DNA of 64,000 nt from Desulforhopalus sp. (GCA_030247675.1 JAOTRX010000007.1:62001-126000), one strand, 5' to 3'; shown: positions 16,458 through 26,240, numbered from the stretch's first letter. Numbers and translations: made by a program. Notes: a model not told the origin generated them from the sequence alone.

Positions 16458-19400
16458 GGCTGTGTAGAAACCGATGCCGATCCGTTCTGACCTGCATCAA
16501 GACTCAAATTCACCGTAACTCCTGGCGGCGCCGTGATTCGGTGTTCTTTCACGGTGTCGATTGCCCGCAGGCGCTGGAAGTCGAGGATTGCTTGATCGTA
16601 TTCGGCGCGATCTGGGTAATCATCTCGCGCTGGAGCCTGAGCTTTTCGAGTCTGCGACAACTGTTCCTTCTCACGTTCCAAACCGAAAGCTGTACGTTCT
16701 ATCTCGAGTTCTTTCTGGCGCACATCAAGTTCGCGGTGGCGGGTAGCGTATTCTTCCAGAGCTCCGCATTGTCCGAGCATGTTCTCGGCGTAAACGCCGT
16801 TTGTATTAACGACATAGTCGTGTGTCGCTAGGAGTTTTGGCAGGGCAAGGGCTCCTTCTGCCGGAGAAACGTAACGGGAATTAAGAGCTGCTGTCTGCTT
16901 CCTGCGAAGATCGAGATTCGGAAGGGGGTGGGCCAGCGCGGTGCCTTCCATCTCGATGCGATCCGCACAAACGAGGGCACCCCGTATCGGTGCAGTATGT
17001 GTCCAGTCATCCTGTGTTTTTCCCTCATGAGGCCACAGGTCCGGTGCCTCGACTTTTCCAAAGGGAAACGCACAAACGGCCAATCCTTCGGGTGAGGCTT
17101 GACCTCCTCCGATCATGGTCCAAAGCTGTTCGTTGATTTCCCGTGCTTTGGTAAATGACAGGTTTCCGACCAAGAACGCGTTCACGTTGGAAAACGGGAT
17201 GCTCACCGTAAATGGAGTCGCCAGTATCACGATCACCGCATCGTTGGGAAATTCGTCCCAGAGCTCCGATGGCAGCGGTGCCACCAAACCGAATGCTAGC
17301 AGCGATCTGTAATCCACACCTGTTTCCGCTGCGAGGTCAGCGAGCAATGGATGAGCACCCAAAATACGCTCCGCTTCTTGGGTGGTAATGGCGTGAGGAA
17401 CAAAAATCTTCATGATCGGGAATCTGCCCGATGAATAGTAGAAACGGAGATCGTCCAAGTAGATCGCGGAACGGTGTTTTCGAGTCACCTGGAAAAAGTT
17501 TACGGTCAGGTTCTTCTCTTTATTGAGATTGCTATAGGAACGTGTCGTTTTTGTGGACTCCTCCGATTCGCGCTCCACGGTTTTGTCGATTTTAAGATCC
17601 AATTGTACCTGCCGCTTTTGTGATAATTTGGTCGAAAGTTTCTGCAGGAGATTGTTCACACGGTCCGAAAAAGCGCGTTCTTCGTCCATGGACGACCATT
17701 TCCCGGAAGCTTTGGCATCAATATTTATGATGCCGAACAGATCCCCGGACGCACTTGCGCCCACTTCTGTCTCTGAGGTGTGGCTTTCGCGGTTCTCATT
17801 CTGCAATTGTAGTCGCAGATCAGCGGTAAACTCGTCGAGCGTTTCTGTACTCGCTTCTTCGAAGATGTGTTCTGCTGAAGATTGCGTTTCCGTCTCCTTC
17901 TGACGAACGCGTGAGGCAATCTCGATGGAAACAGTCTCGCCAGGGAAAAGCGTTTGCGAGTAAAGATGTTTTCCAAGGCCGAAACCGGCGTGTTGAAGTT
18001 CGAGGCGATACTCTTTCATTACGCCAACGCTGGGGCGCTGGACAAAAAAATTCGTTTCGCGTGACACCGGAATTCTTTCCAGATATTTACTGGAACCGAG
18101 TGCGGAAACGGCGGAAGCAGAACGCAGAACGAGCGGCTGGAAGGAATCTGTGAGGATGCGTTTCTTCTGGCATGCTGCACTGAGAAGGGAAGCGGTGATG
18201 GAAGCCCACTCTTGGTAGAAAAGACCGTTGGTCACTTCTTTTTCCACCGCGAGGTATGCGTTGATGTGTTGACGGTGCCGCATGCGAATCGCTTCCAACG
18301 CGCGGCTCAGTGCCACTTCGGCCGAAGCATCCAGAGCGACAACGGCTTCAGCCTGCACCTTCACTGTTTCAACGAACAAGAGATAGTCGGAATGTAATTT
18401 CCATGGTTTAGCGATCTCCCAGTCCTCGAACAGCTCGCTTGCTGCAGTGAACAAATCTGTGAGATCGACAAGCTGTTGTTTTATCACTGTCTTATTGGCC
18501 ACATAAAAAGTGGTCGGCGCGGCCAGGAAATTTCGAACAAAATGGATGTCCAAATTGCTAGGAGGTAATCCAAAAACCGGGAGCTGGAGACTCTCTTTGG
18601 ACTTGCTAGAACTGCCCGCGAAATAGAGGTAACGAAGTGCTTTAGCGGCGAGTGCAATGATCAACCGATCATCTGGCTCTGAGTTTCCCTGAGTTTGCCC
18701 GATCGCGCTTGCTAACTCAGAGTTCATATACCCGATCGCCCGGGACCGAGCAGTGGCAATTTCCTGCGACCAGAATTGCTGCGCTCCTTCCCGCAGGAAT
18801 GGGAGGCGTGAAATCTCCTGTGAGAGCGTTTCCGGTGCGTAAAAGGACGGTGCAGGAGACCGAGGTGTCCACGCTCCGGAAGCGGAGAGGGTCCCCCAGT
18901 TAAGAACGTGTTTACGGAACTCGAACACGTCAGCCACAACGTTGCCTCCCAGCTTGCTCACGGCGGATGGCGGGTTGAACAGGAGATGAGCCGTCATACT
19001 GTCGCGCAAGCTCTCGCGGAGCTGTGCTGCTGTGGGCGGTTGATCGGTCGCATAGGAGTCCTGCGTTCGCCGAAACATCGAAGCGGATGCCACGTAAAAA
19101 TAGCGCATCGACCCATGTTTGCTGGCGTAATTGCGCAACAACGTCGCATAGTCGATCGGGGCATCCTCCGGCAAAGAATCAGAATCGAGGGGTTTGCCAG
19201 CCAAAAACGCCTCTGCGGGAAGGTCAACGGCTAGAGCATTGCCGAGGGCCAGAGGCGCGAAAATTGTCATGGGCAAGTCGTCCACCTTGCCGTACTTCGC
19301 AATAAACCCCGTTTCCTCTGGGGTCAGAGCCTCCACCTCGACACTTTGGCGCGCGCCGGGCTTGATAATGTTTGTTTCCGAAAAGAGCGGTAGCTTGGGA

Positions 19401-19894
19401 GTGTGTAGCTGTGGGCGGTTCTTCCGAGCCGCCGACAGGCGGTTCGCGATTGCCAAACGGAAATCCTGCTGACCGAGAGTGGATTGAAGCATGCCGCGCC
19501 CGCAATCGGCCAGAAGCGCATGAGTGTCGGTAGCGGCGGACGATGATTTTCCGTCGTTTACGGCTCGGAGGGCCTCAGTAGCCTTGCGGAATGCGTTGGC
19601 CAGCGACTTGGCTATGGGATCGATTTCCCGGTTCTTCCCTGCGGCGGCGAGGTGTGCTATTTGCTGAAACTGCGCGGCTACTTCAGCTCTGGAAGGAATG
19701 GCACTTGCTAAAGCGAGATGTCCCCGCTCGACCAAATCGGCCTGAAGCAAATCGGTCTGTTTCCACTGGTCATCAATCAGGGCTTGATAGCGGTGAAGCT
19801 GCTCAATCTGGTCAGCGCCTGGGTTGCGAAGAAGGCTGCGGAGCAATCGGGAGAGGTCCGCTGCGGAAAGAATTGTAAATGGCTTCGGTTTCAT
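16454..19894 (-). CDS. Large protein of unknown function (1146 residues), first gene of a two-gene operon
   Basis: I do not recognise a family. Residues 1-160 are helical and Ala/Gln-rich. 170-480 form a mixed region with TIFAPLALGNAL, MRYFYVAS and SAVSKLGGNVVADVFEFRK. Around 605-665 is a beta-rich part (YSQTLFPGETVSIEIASRVR) that leads into a long Glu/Lys/Ser-rich, probably coiled-coil segment (665-800) interrupted by a small Gly/Ser/Ala patch (712-733). 805-1000 return to alpha/beta sequence, 1045-1110 is a second charged helix, and the tail is Gly/Ser-rich. There is no signal peptide or clear membrane helix. The ATG has no Shine-Dalgarno; CCTCC instead precedes it. It overlaps the caspase-like gene by four bases. 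It lies beside the tRNA/integrase junction, which suggests acquisition. Confidence 0.6.
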   Translation of the reverse strand: MKPKPFTILSAADLSRLLRSLLRNPGADQIEQLHRYQALIDDQWKQTDLLQADLVERGHLALASAIPSRAEVAAQFQQIAHLAAAGKNREIDPIAKSLANAFRKATEALRAVNDGKSSSAATDTHALLADCGRGMLQSTLGQQDFRLAIANRLSAARKNRPQLHTPKLPLFSETNIIKPGARQSVEVEALTPEETGFIAKYGKVDDLPMTIFAPLALGNALAVDLPAEAFLAGKPLDSDSLPEDAPIDYATLLRNYASKHGSMRYFYVASASMFRRTQDSYATDQPPTAAQLRESLRDSMTAHLLFNPPSAVSKLGGNVVADVFEFRKHVLNWGTLSASGAWTPRSPAPSFYAPETLSQEISRLPFLREGAQQFWSQEIATARSRAIGYMNSELASAIGQTQGNSEPDDRLIIALAAKALRYLYFAGSSSKSKESLQLPVFGLPPSNLDIHFVRNFLAAPTTFYVANKTVIKQQLVDLTDLFTAASELFEDWEIAKPWKLHSDYLLFVETVKVQAEAVVALDASAEVALSRALEAIRMRHRQHINAYLAVEKEVTNGLFYQEWASITASLLSAACQKKRILTDSFQPLVLRSASAVSALGSSKYLERIPVSRETNFFVQRPSVGVMKEYRLELQHAGFGLGKHLYSQTLFPGETVSIEIASRVRQKETETQSSAEHIFEEASTETLDEFTADLRLQLQNENRESHTSETEVGASASGDLFGIINIDAKASGKWSSMDEERAFSDRVNNLLQKLSTKLSQKRQVQLDLKIDKTVERESEESTKTTRSYSNLNKEKNLTVNFFQVTRKHRSAIYLDDLRFYYSSGRFPIMKIFVPHAITTQEAERILGAHPLLADLAAETGVDYRSLLAFGLVAPLPSELWDEFPNDAVIVILATPFTVSIPFSNVNAFLVGNLSFTKAREINEQLWTMIGGGQASPEGLAVCAFPFGKVEAPDLWPHEGKTQDDWTHTAPIRGALVCADRIEMEGTALAHPLPNLDLRRKQTAALNSRYVSPAEGALALPKLLATHDYVVNTNGVYAENMLGQCGALEEYATRHRELDVRQKELEIERTAFGLEREKEQLSQTRKAQAPARDDYPDRAEYDQAILDFQRLRAIDTVKEHRITAPPGVTVNLSLDAGQNGSASVSTQP

Positions 19895-20287
19895 AGGTTG
19901 CTAGGGAGGTGATAGGTGAGGTGATAAGTAGCTACTTTTCACAGCAGCCCTAAAAAAATCTGCTCTCTGACAGGAACTCGCTCCAATTTATTGTTCTATA
20001 ATAACTGTTTCTCCCTGATCTAGCAATATTTTCTTGCCACACCTCCGGCAGTGTGTCATGCCCTCGGGCTGTCTGTTTTGCCACCATCTCACATTTGTTT
20101 TTCCGCCCAGGATATTTGCCCCACATAGAAACCACAGATTGACATCAAAATTCTGATATGTCTTGATATTCACCAAGTAATTCTATGGTAACAACACGCC
20201 CAATATGCAGTTCCACGATTTTTGCACATCAACACATTCCTGCGCACCAGTCAAAGCCCATGCAGCCATATTTGGCGGCACGCAGGG
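19895..20287. other. Leader/promoter region of the two-gene operon
   Basis: Directly upstream of the 1146-residue gene the 9-mer GAGGTGATA occurs twice (19906-19914 and 19918-19926) with a 12-base period, possibly a regulator site. A minus-strand frame at 19988-20176 could encode 62 residues ending in a CxxC zinc-ribbon-like motif (MTHCRRCGKK). It starts at GTG without a clear ribosome binding site, so I do not call it a gene. No terminator is evident. Confidence 0.3.
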
Positions 20288-21064
20288 TCATTTCAATATG
20301 GTCAGCGGCACCATCCCCACGAATTTTTCGATCGTCCGGTGGTCCTCGAGGTGGTAGGTGACCCTCAGGTCGTTTTCCACCCATGGGGCTGCGTCCCGGG
20401 GATTGGGGTAGTAGTCGATGGTGATGTGTCGGGTGCGGGCTAGGACCTGTCGCATGTCCGCTTCGCTGGCAAAACCCATCAAGATTTCGAATCGAGGGGA
20501 GAAGCTCATGGATAAGGCTTCAGACTTGCCATCCTGGGCGTCCAGGGCGCGCACGAACTGCGCCTTTTTTTCCGGCGCGGCATTGAAGCGACCGGCCATC
20601 TCCTGCCCCAGTCGGATCATACGCGTCATTTGGGCATCCTCAGCCTGGATGAAACATCCGTCTACATCCTCCATGCCGCCGTAGTGGAATGTCAGGGTTT
20701 TCCCTTGAGGGGGGTCCACATAGAGCTCCGCCTGCGGATCGCTCTTCACACGCATGTCGATCCATAACCCGTAGAATTCGTAATTGTCCCGCCGGCCGTC
20801 CAACAATTGGGCGGTGGAACACGTGATGCCCTGGCGCTGCAGCCCAGCCCGGGCCTTATCCACCTCGGCGGCGATGTGCGGCACCTTGCCAGCAAGAATA
20901 CATGCTTTTTCCAGGGGCGAAAACGCCACCCGCTTGAAGACATCGACGCAGCTGCCGGCATTGAGTGCGGCAGGCCACCCCCATCCAATAAAGATCAGCA
21001 GCAGCATCGCTGGCACGATCCGACGGCGACTGGCCCTCTTTGTTGCAGCAGCATGGGTGGGCAT
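20288..21064 (-). CDS. Secreted protein of unknown function
   Basis: 258 residues with an AAGGAG site before the ATG and an N-terminal basic stretch plus hydrophobic core ending LNAGS (signal peptide, about 1-37). The mature part has four Cys (GSCVDVF, EKACILAG, GITCST, DGCFIQ), probably two disulfides, and alternating strands and helices (ELYVDPPQGKTLTFHYGG, RHITIDYYPNP). The C-terminus DLRVTYHLEDHRTIEKFVGMVPLTILK could be a final beta-sheet. I recognise no family. It stands alone between the unknown operon and the PAS gene; base composition is higher in GC than its left neighbours. Confidence 0.6.
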   Translation of the reverse strand: MPTHAAATKRASRRRIVPAMLLLIFIGWGWPAALNAGSCVDVFKRVAFSPLEKACILAGKVPHIAAEVDKARAGLQRQGITCSTAQLLDGRRDNYEFYGLWIDMRVKSDPQAELYVDPPQGKTLTFHYGGMEDVDGCFIQAEDAQMTRMIRLGQEMAGRFNAAPEKKAQFVRALDAQDGKSEALSMSFSPRFEILMGFASEADMRQVLARTRHITIDYYPNPRDAAPWVENDLRVTYHLEDHRTIEKFVGMVPLTILK

Positions 21065-21227
21065 CGGTGCTTCTCCTTTGCTGGCGGGCTGTGGGTCGCG
21101 GCATTCCTACCCACAAAGGGTAAGCGGCTGCCCCGTTCTCCAAGTGCGCACAACCTGGCCGTCAGCTGTCTCTGCCAGCGATGACGCCCATTCAACTAAA
21201 AGAATTTCAAGTCGTAACTGCTACAGT

Positions 21228-22736
21228 TTATTTGTTCCCTTCGTAGCCATAGGTCTTAAAAATATCCAGAATCGTTGTGGTGCAGTAGGGCTCCTCTTTA
21301 TAGATAAAAGCCTGGTTAAAGGCCTTGGTCACCTCAGATATCTTTTTGTAGGCATTATTGGCGCTCTGGTTGAAGTATTGCAGAGATTCCATAACATTGC
21401 CGATTTCCGGGATGGTCTCCTCGGGCTTTTCCGCCTGAACGAATTCCTTGATAAGGTGTTCCAGGGAGGCCATATCTTCCTGCATGGATTCCTGCGCCGC
21501 GTTGAGTTGCATAAGATGGGTGTTGAGATAATGACACAGCCCCCCGGCGGCATTGCGAAGAACGCTGTTTCTCTGGTCTTCCATGGCCTTACTGATATTG
21601 TGGACGATCCCCTCATGGTAGAGTATTTGCCCGGAATCATCCATTTTTGCCCGGGCCGTGATGGCCACTTCGAGAGACTCACCCTTTTTAGTCTTGAATT
21701 TTACCTGCCTGCCGACAACATGGCCTTTCCCGTAGATATCCTTAATAAGTTCATTTCGTTCTTCGATATCGACATAGAAATCTCTGACGTTGTTTGCCAA
21801 GGCCTCGTCCTTACTCTCAAAACCCAAAAGCTTGAGACCTGCATCGTTGATATCAATAAACACTCCTCCGGGGGAGATGGCAAAGGCCATATCACTGGTT
21901 GAGTTGAAGAAATCCTTGTATTTTTGCTCACTTTGCCTGAGAGCATCGATTGCATTCTTCTCCTCGGTGATATCCTTGATTACATGATCAATCCTGCGTG
22001 TCGTACCGCCTCGTGCATAGACGACGTGTCCTTCATCAAGGACCCATTTGACTTTTTTGTTGTTGCAGACAATCCGGTATTGCGCCTGATCGAATTCCAC
22101 CTCGGGCAGGTGATTGTAAAATTTCCTGACCTTGGCAATGTCGTCCGGATGAATAAAATCCATGACATGCTTTTCACCAACGGTAAACTCCTTTACTGAA
22201 ATCCCATAGAGCGCCTCGGCTGCCGGATTGATTGCAAGGATCTTGTAGCCACTCGGCGACATTGAAACTATGGCCTCATTCATGGCGTGGAGGATACTTT
22301 CAAGCCGTTCTTTGACCCGTTGCAGTTCGATCCTCGTCCGGCGCCGCTCAGAAATATCGGTCAATGAACCGAGCAATCCGGGAGCGCCGCCGCACTCCAC
22401 GACTCTACTTTTCATTTCGATAACCGCATCCCCATCCTCTCGCGGCATGTGGAATTCTATCCTGTCAGGAAGGTCTTCGATAAAGAACCGGTTCGTGCAG
22501 TATTCAGCGACCTTAACCTGATCCTCGGCCGCGATAAAATTGGAGAATTCCGCTTTGAGGACCTGTTCCGGCTTTTTTCGGGATATATCATAAAAGGCAT
22601 CGTTGGCGAAGATGATGATCCCTTCTCTGATGATGACTATGCCTTCGTTGATGTGTTTTACGATGCCTTGGTAATCGATGCCCCCTTGGCATATCTTGAT
22701 ATTTTCGGCATCCTCGAATGTATCGCGACGCTTCAT
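21228..22736 (-). CDS. Triple-PAS sensor protein with a histidine-kinase-like bundle but no ATPase domain
   Basis: 502 residues preceded by a GGGAGG site. Three PAS domains occupy about 20-135, 145-265 and 270-390; the ends of PAS blocks read LTDISERRRTRIEL, IKDITEEKNAIDAL and VHNISKAMEDQ. The remaining 110 residues form a helical segment beginning LRNAAGGLCHYLNTHLMQL, which resembles an H-box of kinases of the 'aGGxAHdxNN' type, then stop. There are no N, G1, F or G2 ATP-binding boxes, so it cannot autophosphorylate alone. It may be a phosphotransfer or dimerising sensor partner, or a truncated kinase. It follows the aminotransferase gene on the same strand by 205 bases. Confidence 0.75.
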   Translation of the reverse strand: MKRRDTFEDAENIKICQGGIDYQGIVKHINEGIVIIREGIIIFANDAFYDISRKKPEQVLKAEFSNFIAAEDQVKVAEYCTNRFFIEDLPDRIEFHMPREDGDAVIEMKSRVVECGGAPGLLGSLTDISERRRTRIELQRVKERLESILHAMNEAIVSMSPSGYKILAINPAAEALYGISVKEFTVGEKHVMDFIHPDDIAKVRKFYNHLPEVEFDQAQYRIVCNNKKVKWVLDEGHVVYARGGTTRRIDHVIKDITEEKNAIDALRQSEQKYKDFFNSTSDMAFAISPGGVFIDINDAGLKLLGFESKDEALANNVRDFYVDIEERNELIKDIYGKGHVVGRQVKFKTKKGESLEVAITARAKMDDSGQILYHEGIVHNISKAMEDQRNSVLRNAAGGLCHYLNTHLMQLNAAQESMQEDMASLEHLIKEFVQAEKPEETIPEIGNVMESLQYFNQSANNAYKKISEVTKAFNQAFIYKEEPYCTTTILDIFKTYGYEGNK

Positions 22737-22941
22737 CAGTATCCTCCCGATCTAACAGGAAATAGAATTACAATAAAGGGAAATGCCATCAGTGATGCTT
22801 GAAGGGATAACTCATTGTCTTCTTGGCTGTAACGTAATGCAAGAATTATTCTGGTCAACAAGGAGGGGGCAAAGCTTTTCTTTTAGTGATGTGGCCTTTC
22901 TCGTTTTCTAATTTTTCAAAACGAATAAAAGAGTTTCATAA

Positions 22942-24138
22942 TCAGCTGCAACCTAACCACTCTTCGATCCGGTCAAAGGCTGCATCGATGACCGGTAATT
23001 CGCCGCCAAAGGAAAGACGCAGGTGTCCCTCGCCTCCCTGGCCAAAGGCCCCGCCGGGTATGGTAATGACCTTGGCCTCCCGCAACAGCTTGATCGCGAC
23101 CTCCTGGGAGGATGCCGTTGCGAAAAGGTATTTGGCCATGATATAAAATGCGCCTTTTGGCGGCACATAGGAGAAATATTTGTGCAGCTTATCGAGCCTG
23201 GCACAGCAGAGCTTTTTCCGTTGTATCAACTCGTCACGCATGGTTGCGAGGCATTGCTGGTCGCCGTCCAGGGCGGCAAGTGCGGCAAACTGGGACGGGG
23301 TTGGTGAACAGATCGCTGTGGCATCGTGGACTTTCATGATCTGTTCCATCCATGGCCTGGCTGCGGCAACCCAGCCTACCCGCCAGCCGGTGAGGGCGTA
23401 TTTCTTTGATAACGAAGCGACCGAGATGACGGAGTGACGGAATTCATCAATGCTGAGCGGGTTAAGCGGCATCTTGCCGTCATAGACCATGTAGTCGTAG
23501 GCCTCATCGGTGATCACCACGAAATCATGGGCGACTGCCAGTTTGCACAGGGCAATGGTTTCCTCATCGGTAAACACCGTCCCGGTCGGGTTGCCGGGAT
23601 TGCAGAGCATGAGAGCCCTGGTCCTGGGGGTGATGGCCTGGCGGATGGCCGTAAGGTCGAGACCCCAGGTGCTGGTCAGCGGCACACATTTGGGGATGCC
23701 TCCGGCCAGGACAATCTGCTCGATATAGGAGGCGTAGGTGGGGGAGGGGAGAATGACCTCATCCCCTTCGTCGACAACCGTCAGGACGGTGGCCAGCAAG
23801 GCCTCCATGCCGCCGACCGTCACGCAGATCTCGCTTGCGGGATCGAGTTCTACCTGTTTTTCCCGGAACATGTATTCGGCTATCCGCCTTCTCAGGGCGG
23901 GCATGCCGGGCTGCAGGGAATATTGACCGCTGCTCGGATCTTCTCTCAGGACCCTGGTCACTGTTTCAATGATATGCGGCGGGGTGGCAAAGGATGGGAC
24001 ACCCTGGCCAAGGGAGAGGCAGCCGCCGACCTCCGCCGCGATAATCGCCATTTCCTTGGTGGCCGACGGGGAAATATTTCGAACCCTCTTGCTTATCTGT
24101 ATTGGAGAACTTTGCCGTGCATTTGTCGTAGGGTTCAT
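22942..24138 (-). CDS. PLP-dependent class I/II aminotransferase
   Basis: A 398-residue fold-type I aminotransferase. Visible signatures are NPGNPTG (180-186), the cofactor Asp in DEAYDYMVY (D211), the Schiff-base Lys in SLSKKYALTGWRVGW (K245), and a conserved Arg near the C-terminus for substrate carboxylate. The family transfers amino groups between amino acids and 2-oxo acids; within it the sequence most resembles the aspartate/aromatic/alanine subgroup, but specificity cannot be read by eye. AAGGA precedes the ATG, nine bases after the glcD-like stop, so the two are co-transcribed and probably act on the same carbon skeleton. Confidence 0.9.
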   Translation of the reverse strand: MNPTTNARQSSPIQISKRVRNISPSATKEMAIIAAEVGGCLSLGQGVPSFATPPHIIETVTRVLREDPSSGQYSLQPGMPALRRRIAEYMFREKQVELDPASEICVTVGGMEALLATVLTVVDEGDEVILPSPTYASYIEQIVLAGGIPKCVPLTSTWGLDLTAIRQAITPRTRALMLCNPGNPTGTVFTDEETIALCKLAVAHDFVVITDEAYDYMVYDGKMPLNPLSIDEFRHSVISVASLSKKYALTGWRVGWVAAARPWMEQIMKVHDATAICSPTPSQFAALAALDGDQQCLATMRDELIQRKKLCCARLDKLHKYFSYVPPKGAFYIMAKYLFATASSQEVAIKLLREAKVITIPGGAFGQGGEGHLRLSFGGELPVIDAAFDRIEEWLGCS

Positions 24139-24147
24139 GGCCCGTCC

Positions 24148-25539
24148 TTACATTTCAGGAAAAATTTTCCCGGGGTTGAGGATGAGGTTGGGGTCAAAGA
24201 GCCTCTTGATACCTCTTTGCAGCTCTATGCTCCTGTCCGAGAGTTCCATGGCAAGATACTCAGCCTTGGCAATACCGATACCATGTTCGCCGGAAATGGT
24301 TCCCTGCAGGCGCAGGGCCAGTTCGAGCAGGGCCTTGGTTCCCTCGCGGGCGAAAGCTTCCCCGGCGAGGTCCTGGGTGGTTATGTTGAGGTGGATGTTG
24401 CCGTCCCCGGCATGGCCAAAGGCAAAGACCTCGATGCCATATTTTTCTTCGTAATACGGCAGGGCCTCAACCAGTTCGGCAATAGCCGAGAGGGGGACGA
24501 CAATGTCCTCCGGGATATACAGTTTGGCGTAGTCGTGAATGCGCAGGCTCACCTGCCGGCGAACCGCCCAGATCTTCTGCCGTTCCTCGGTATTTGCGGC
24601 GGTGATCAGTTGAAGAGCGCCCTCGCCTTCGGCAATCCCGCAGATCGCTTGCATTTCCGCGTCTATCTGGACCTCCGGGCCGTCGACTTCAATGATCAGG
24701 ACGGATGGTTTGATCTTGGGCAGGGGAAAGGGCAGCAGCTCGCCGATGAGCGACAGGCACCTGTGGTCAAGGAATTCTATGGCACTGGGCAGATGGCCTT
24801 GACCCATGATTGCCGCCACGCAGTTCATCGCTGCCACCATATCATTGAACACGCACATCATCCCTTTGGTGGCGGCAGGTTTGGCAATGAGCTTTAGGGT
24901 CAGCGAGGTGATGATCCCGAGGGTCCCCTCACTGCCGACCAGCAGATTAGTGAGGTCGTAGCCGACAACACCTTTTCTCGTCTGTACCCCGGTTCTGATC
25001 AATTGGCCGTTGGCCAGCACCGCCTCCAGGCCAAGAATGTAATCACGGGTAGTGCCATACTTGACACAGGCCGGACCGCCGGCATCGGTGGCGGCATTGC
25101 CGCCGATTGTGCTCAGGTCCATACCGGCTGGATCCGGGGGATAAAACAAGCCGGCGGCATCGGCTGCCTGGCGAACCTGCTGGCTGATGACCCCCGGCTC
25201 GACCTTCATGATGAAATTTTTGCGATCGATGCTGAGTATCCGGTTTAGTCCGCCGGTCAGCAGTACCACTCCGCCAAGGCTTGGCACGCAGGCGCCGGCC
25301 AGACCCGAGCCGCCGCCGCGCGGGGTAACCGGAAAGTGGTGGATGTTTGCCAGTTCCATCAAGGTCTGGATATCCTGAACGGTTTCAGCACGGACCACCA
25401 GCTCGGGCATGAAGGACAACTTCGAGGCATCGCTAGCATATTCGCCAAGCAGTTGCGGGGCATCGATGATCAATTGGGGATTGATCCGACCCCGGATTGC
25501 AGTCTTGATCTCTTCGGTAATAGGTGAATAGTGAACCAT
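24148..25539 (-). CDS. glcD: GlcD-type FAD-linked 2-hydroxyacid oxidoreductase
   Basis: 463 residues with an N-terminal FAD-binding type 4 (PCMH) domain: VTPRGGGSGLAGACVP and STIGGNAATDAGGP bind FAD. The C-terminal FAD-oxidase domain has the conserved FGHAGDGNIHLNI and GTISGEHGIGIAK motifs. Such enzymes oxidise glycolate, D-lactate or other D-2-hydroxy acids to 2-oxo acids, usually passing electrons to quinone or a Fe-S subunit. No GlcE/GlcF partners are adjacent; instead an ABC transporter precedes it and an aminotransferase follows. That context suggests interconversion of a 2-hydroxy or amino acid brought in by the transporter. The symbol reflects family, not proven substrate. Confidence 0.88.
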   Translation of the reverse strand: MVHYSPITEEIKTAIRGRINPQLIIDAPQLLGEYASDASKLSFMPELVVRAETVQDIQTLMELANIHHFPVTPRGGGSGLAGACVPSLGGVVLLTGGLNRILSIDRKNFIMKVEPGVISQQVRQAADAAGLFYPPDPAGMDLSTIGGNAATDAGGPACVKYGTTRDYILGLEAVLANGQLIRTGVQTRKGVVGYDLTNLLVGSEGTLGIITSLTLKLIAKPAATKGMMCVFNDMVAAMNCVAAIMGQGHLPSAIEFLDHRCLSLIGELLPFPLPKIKPSVLIIEVDGPEVQIDAEMQAICGIAEGEGALQLITAANTEERQKIWAVRRQVSLRIHDYAKLYIPEDIVVPLSAIAELVEALPYYEEKYGIEVFAFGHAGDGNIHLNITTQDLAGEAFAREGTKALLELALRLQGTISGEHGIGIAKAEYLAMELSDRSIELQRGIKRLFDPNLILNPGKIFPEM

Positions 25540-25571
25540 AGCGCTTGGGAGGGAATTTGCTGTACAGAATG

Positions 25572-26240
25572 TTAGTTGTGGCCGAAACCGGGGACAAAAA
25601 GACGCTGTTCAATTTTTTTCAGGATAAGAATGGCCAGGCTTACCAGACCAAGATAATACAGGCCGATGATGCCGAAGACCTCGGAAAAGCGGAAGTATTC
25701 GGTGGCGATGGTCTTGCCTTCGCCGGTCAGTTCAATGCAGGTGACGATGAAGGCCAGTGAGGAATACTTGATCAGGTAGATAATCTCATTGCCGCAGCCG
25801 TGAATGGCCCGGCGAAAGGCCTGGGGGACGATGATCCAGAAGATGGTCTGAAAGGTGGTGAACCCCAGGGCGTGGGCACCGAGATATTGGCCGCTTTTGA
25901 TCGACAGCAGCGCTCCCCGCACATATTCCGACTGGTAGGCGCCGCTGCACAGGGTAAATCCGGCAACAGCCGCTACAAACGGTGACAGGTAGATGCCGAG
26001 ATTGGGGAGACCGAAATAGAGGATGAACAGCTGGACGACCAGTGGCGTGCCACGAAAAACGGCGGCATAGGTGTCGGCAATGGTTCTGCTGAGGGTATTG
26101 CCAAAGGTGCGTATGGAACCGGCGAGGATGCCGATGAAGACCCCACCGATTGCCGACGGTACAATCAGGGCAACGGACATGAGCAGCCCCCGGTTTAAAC
26201 TTGTCAGCAGTTCTTGATAGAAGGGCGACAGCTCCACCAT
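25572..26240 (-). CDS. Polar amino-acid ABC transporter permease (second)
   Basis: 222 residues, HisM/GlnP family, with about five membrane segments. The EAA loop carrying the coupling helix reads YQSEYVRGALLSIKSGQYLGAHALGFTTFQTIFWIIVPQAFRRAIHG. The ATG overlaps the ATPase stop (TAATG), showing tight coupling. With the permease at 27004-27684 it would form the heterodimeric channel. The first two conserved segments (GGVFIGILAGSIRT, VFRGTPLVVQLFILYFGLP) are typical of amino-acid importers. Confidence 0.92.
   Translation of the reverse strand: MVELSPFYQELLTSLNRGLLMSVALIVPSAIGGVFIGILAGSIRTFGNTLSRTIADTYAAVFRGTPLVVQLFILYFGLPNLGIYLSPFVAAVAGFTLCSGAYQSEYVRGALLSIKSGQYLGAHALGFTTFQTIFWIIVPQAFRRAIHGCGNEIIYLIKYSSLAFIVTCIELTGEGKTIATEYFRFSEVFGIIGLYYLGLVSLAILILKKIEQRLFVPGFGHN

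Noticed and set aside
20784..21902. 372-codon plus-strand frame spanning two minus-strand genes
   Set aside because: It crosses the boundary between a secreted-protein gene and the PAS gene, which have their own ribosome binding sites; it is a shadow.
23434..24897. 487-codon plus-strand frame opposite the aminotransferase and glcD genes
   Set aside because: Both minus-strand genes have complete catalytic motifs; the antisense frame is Gly/His-rich in the way of GC-rich shadows.
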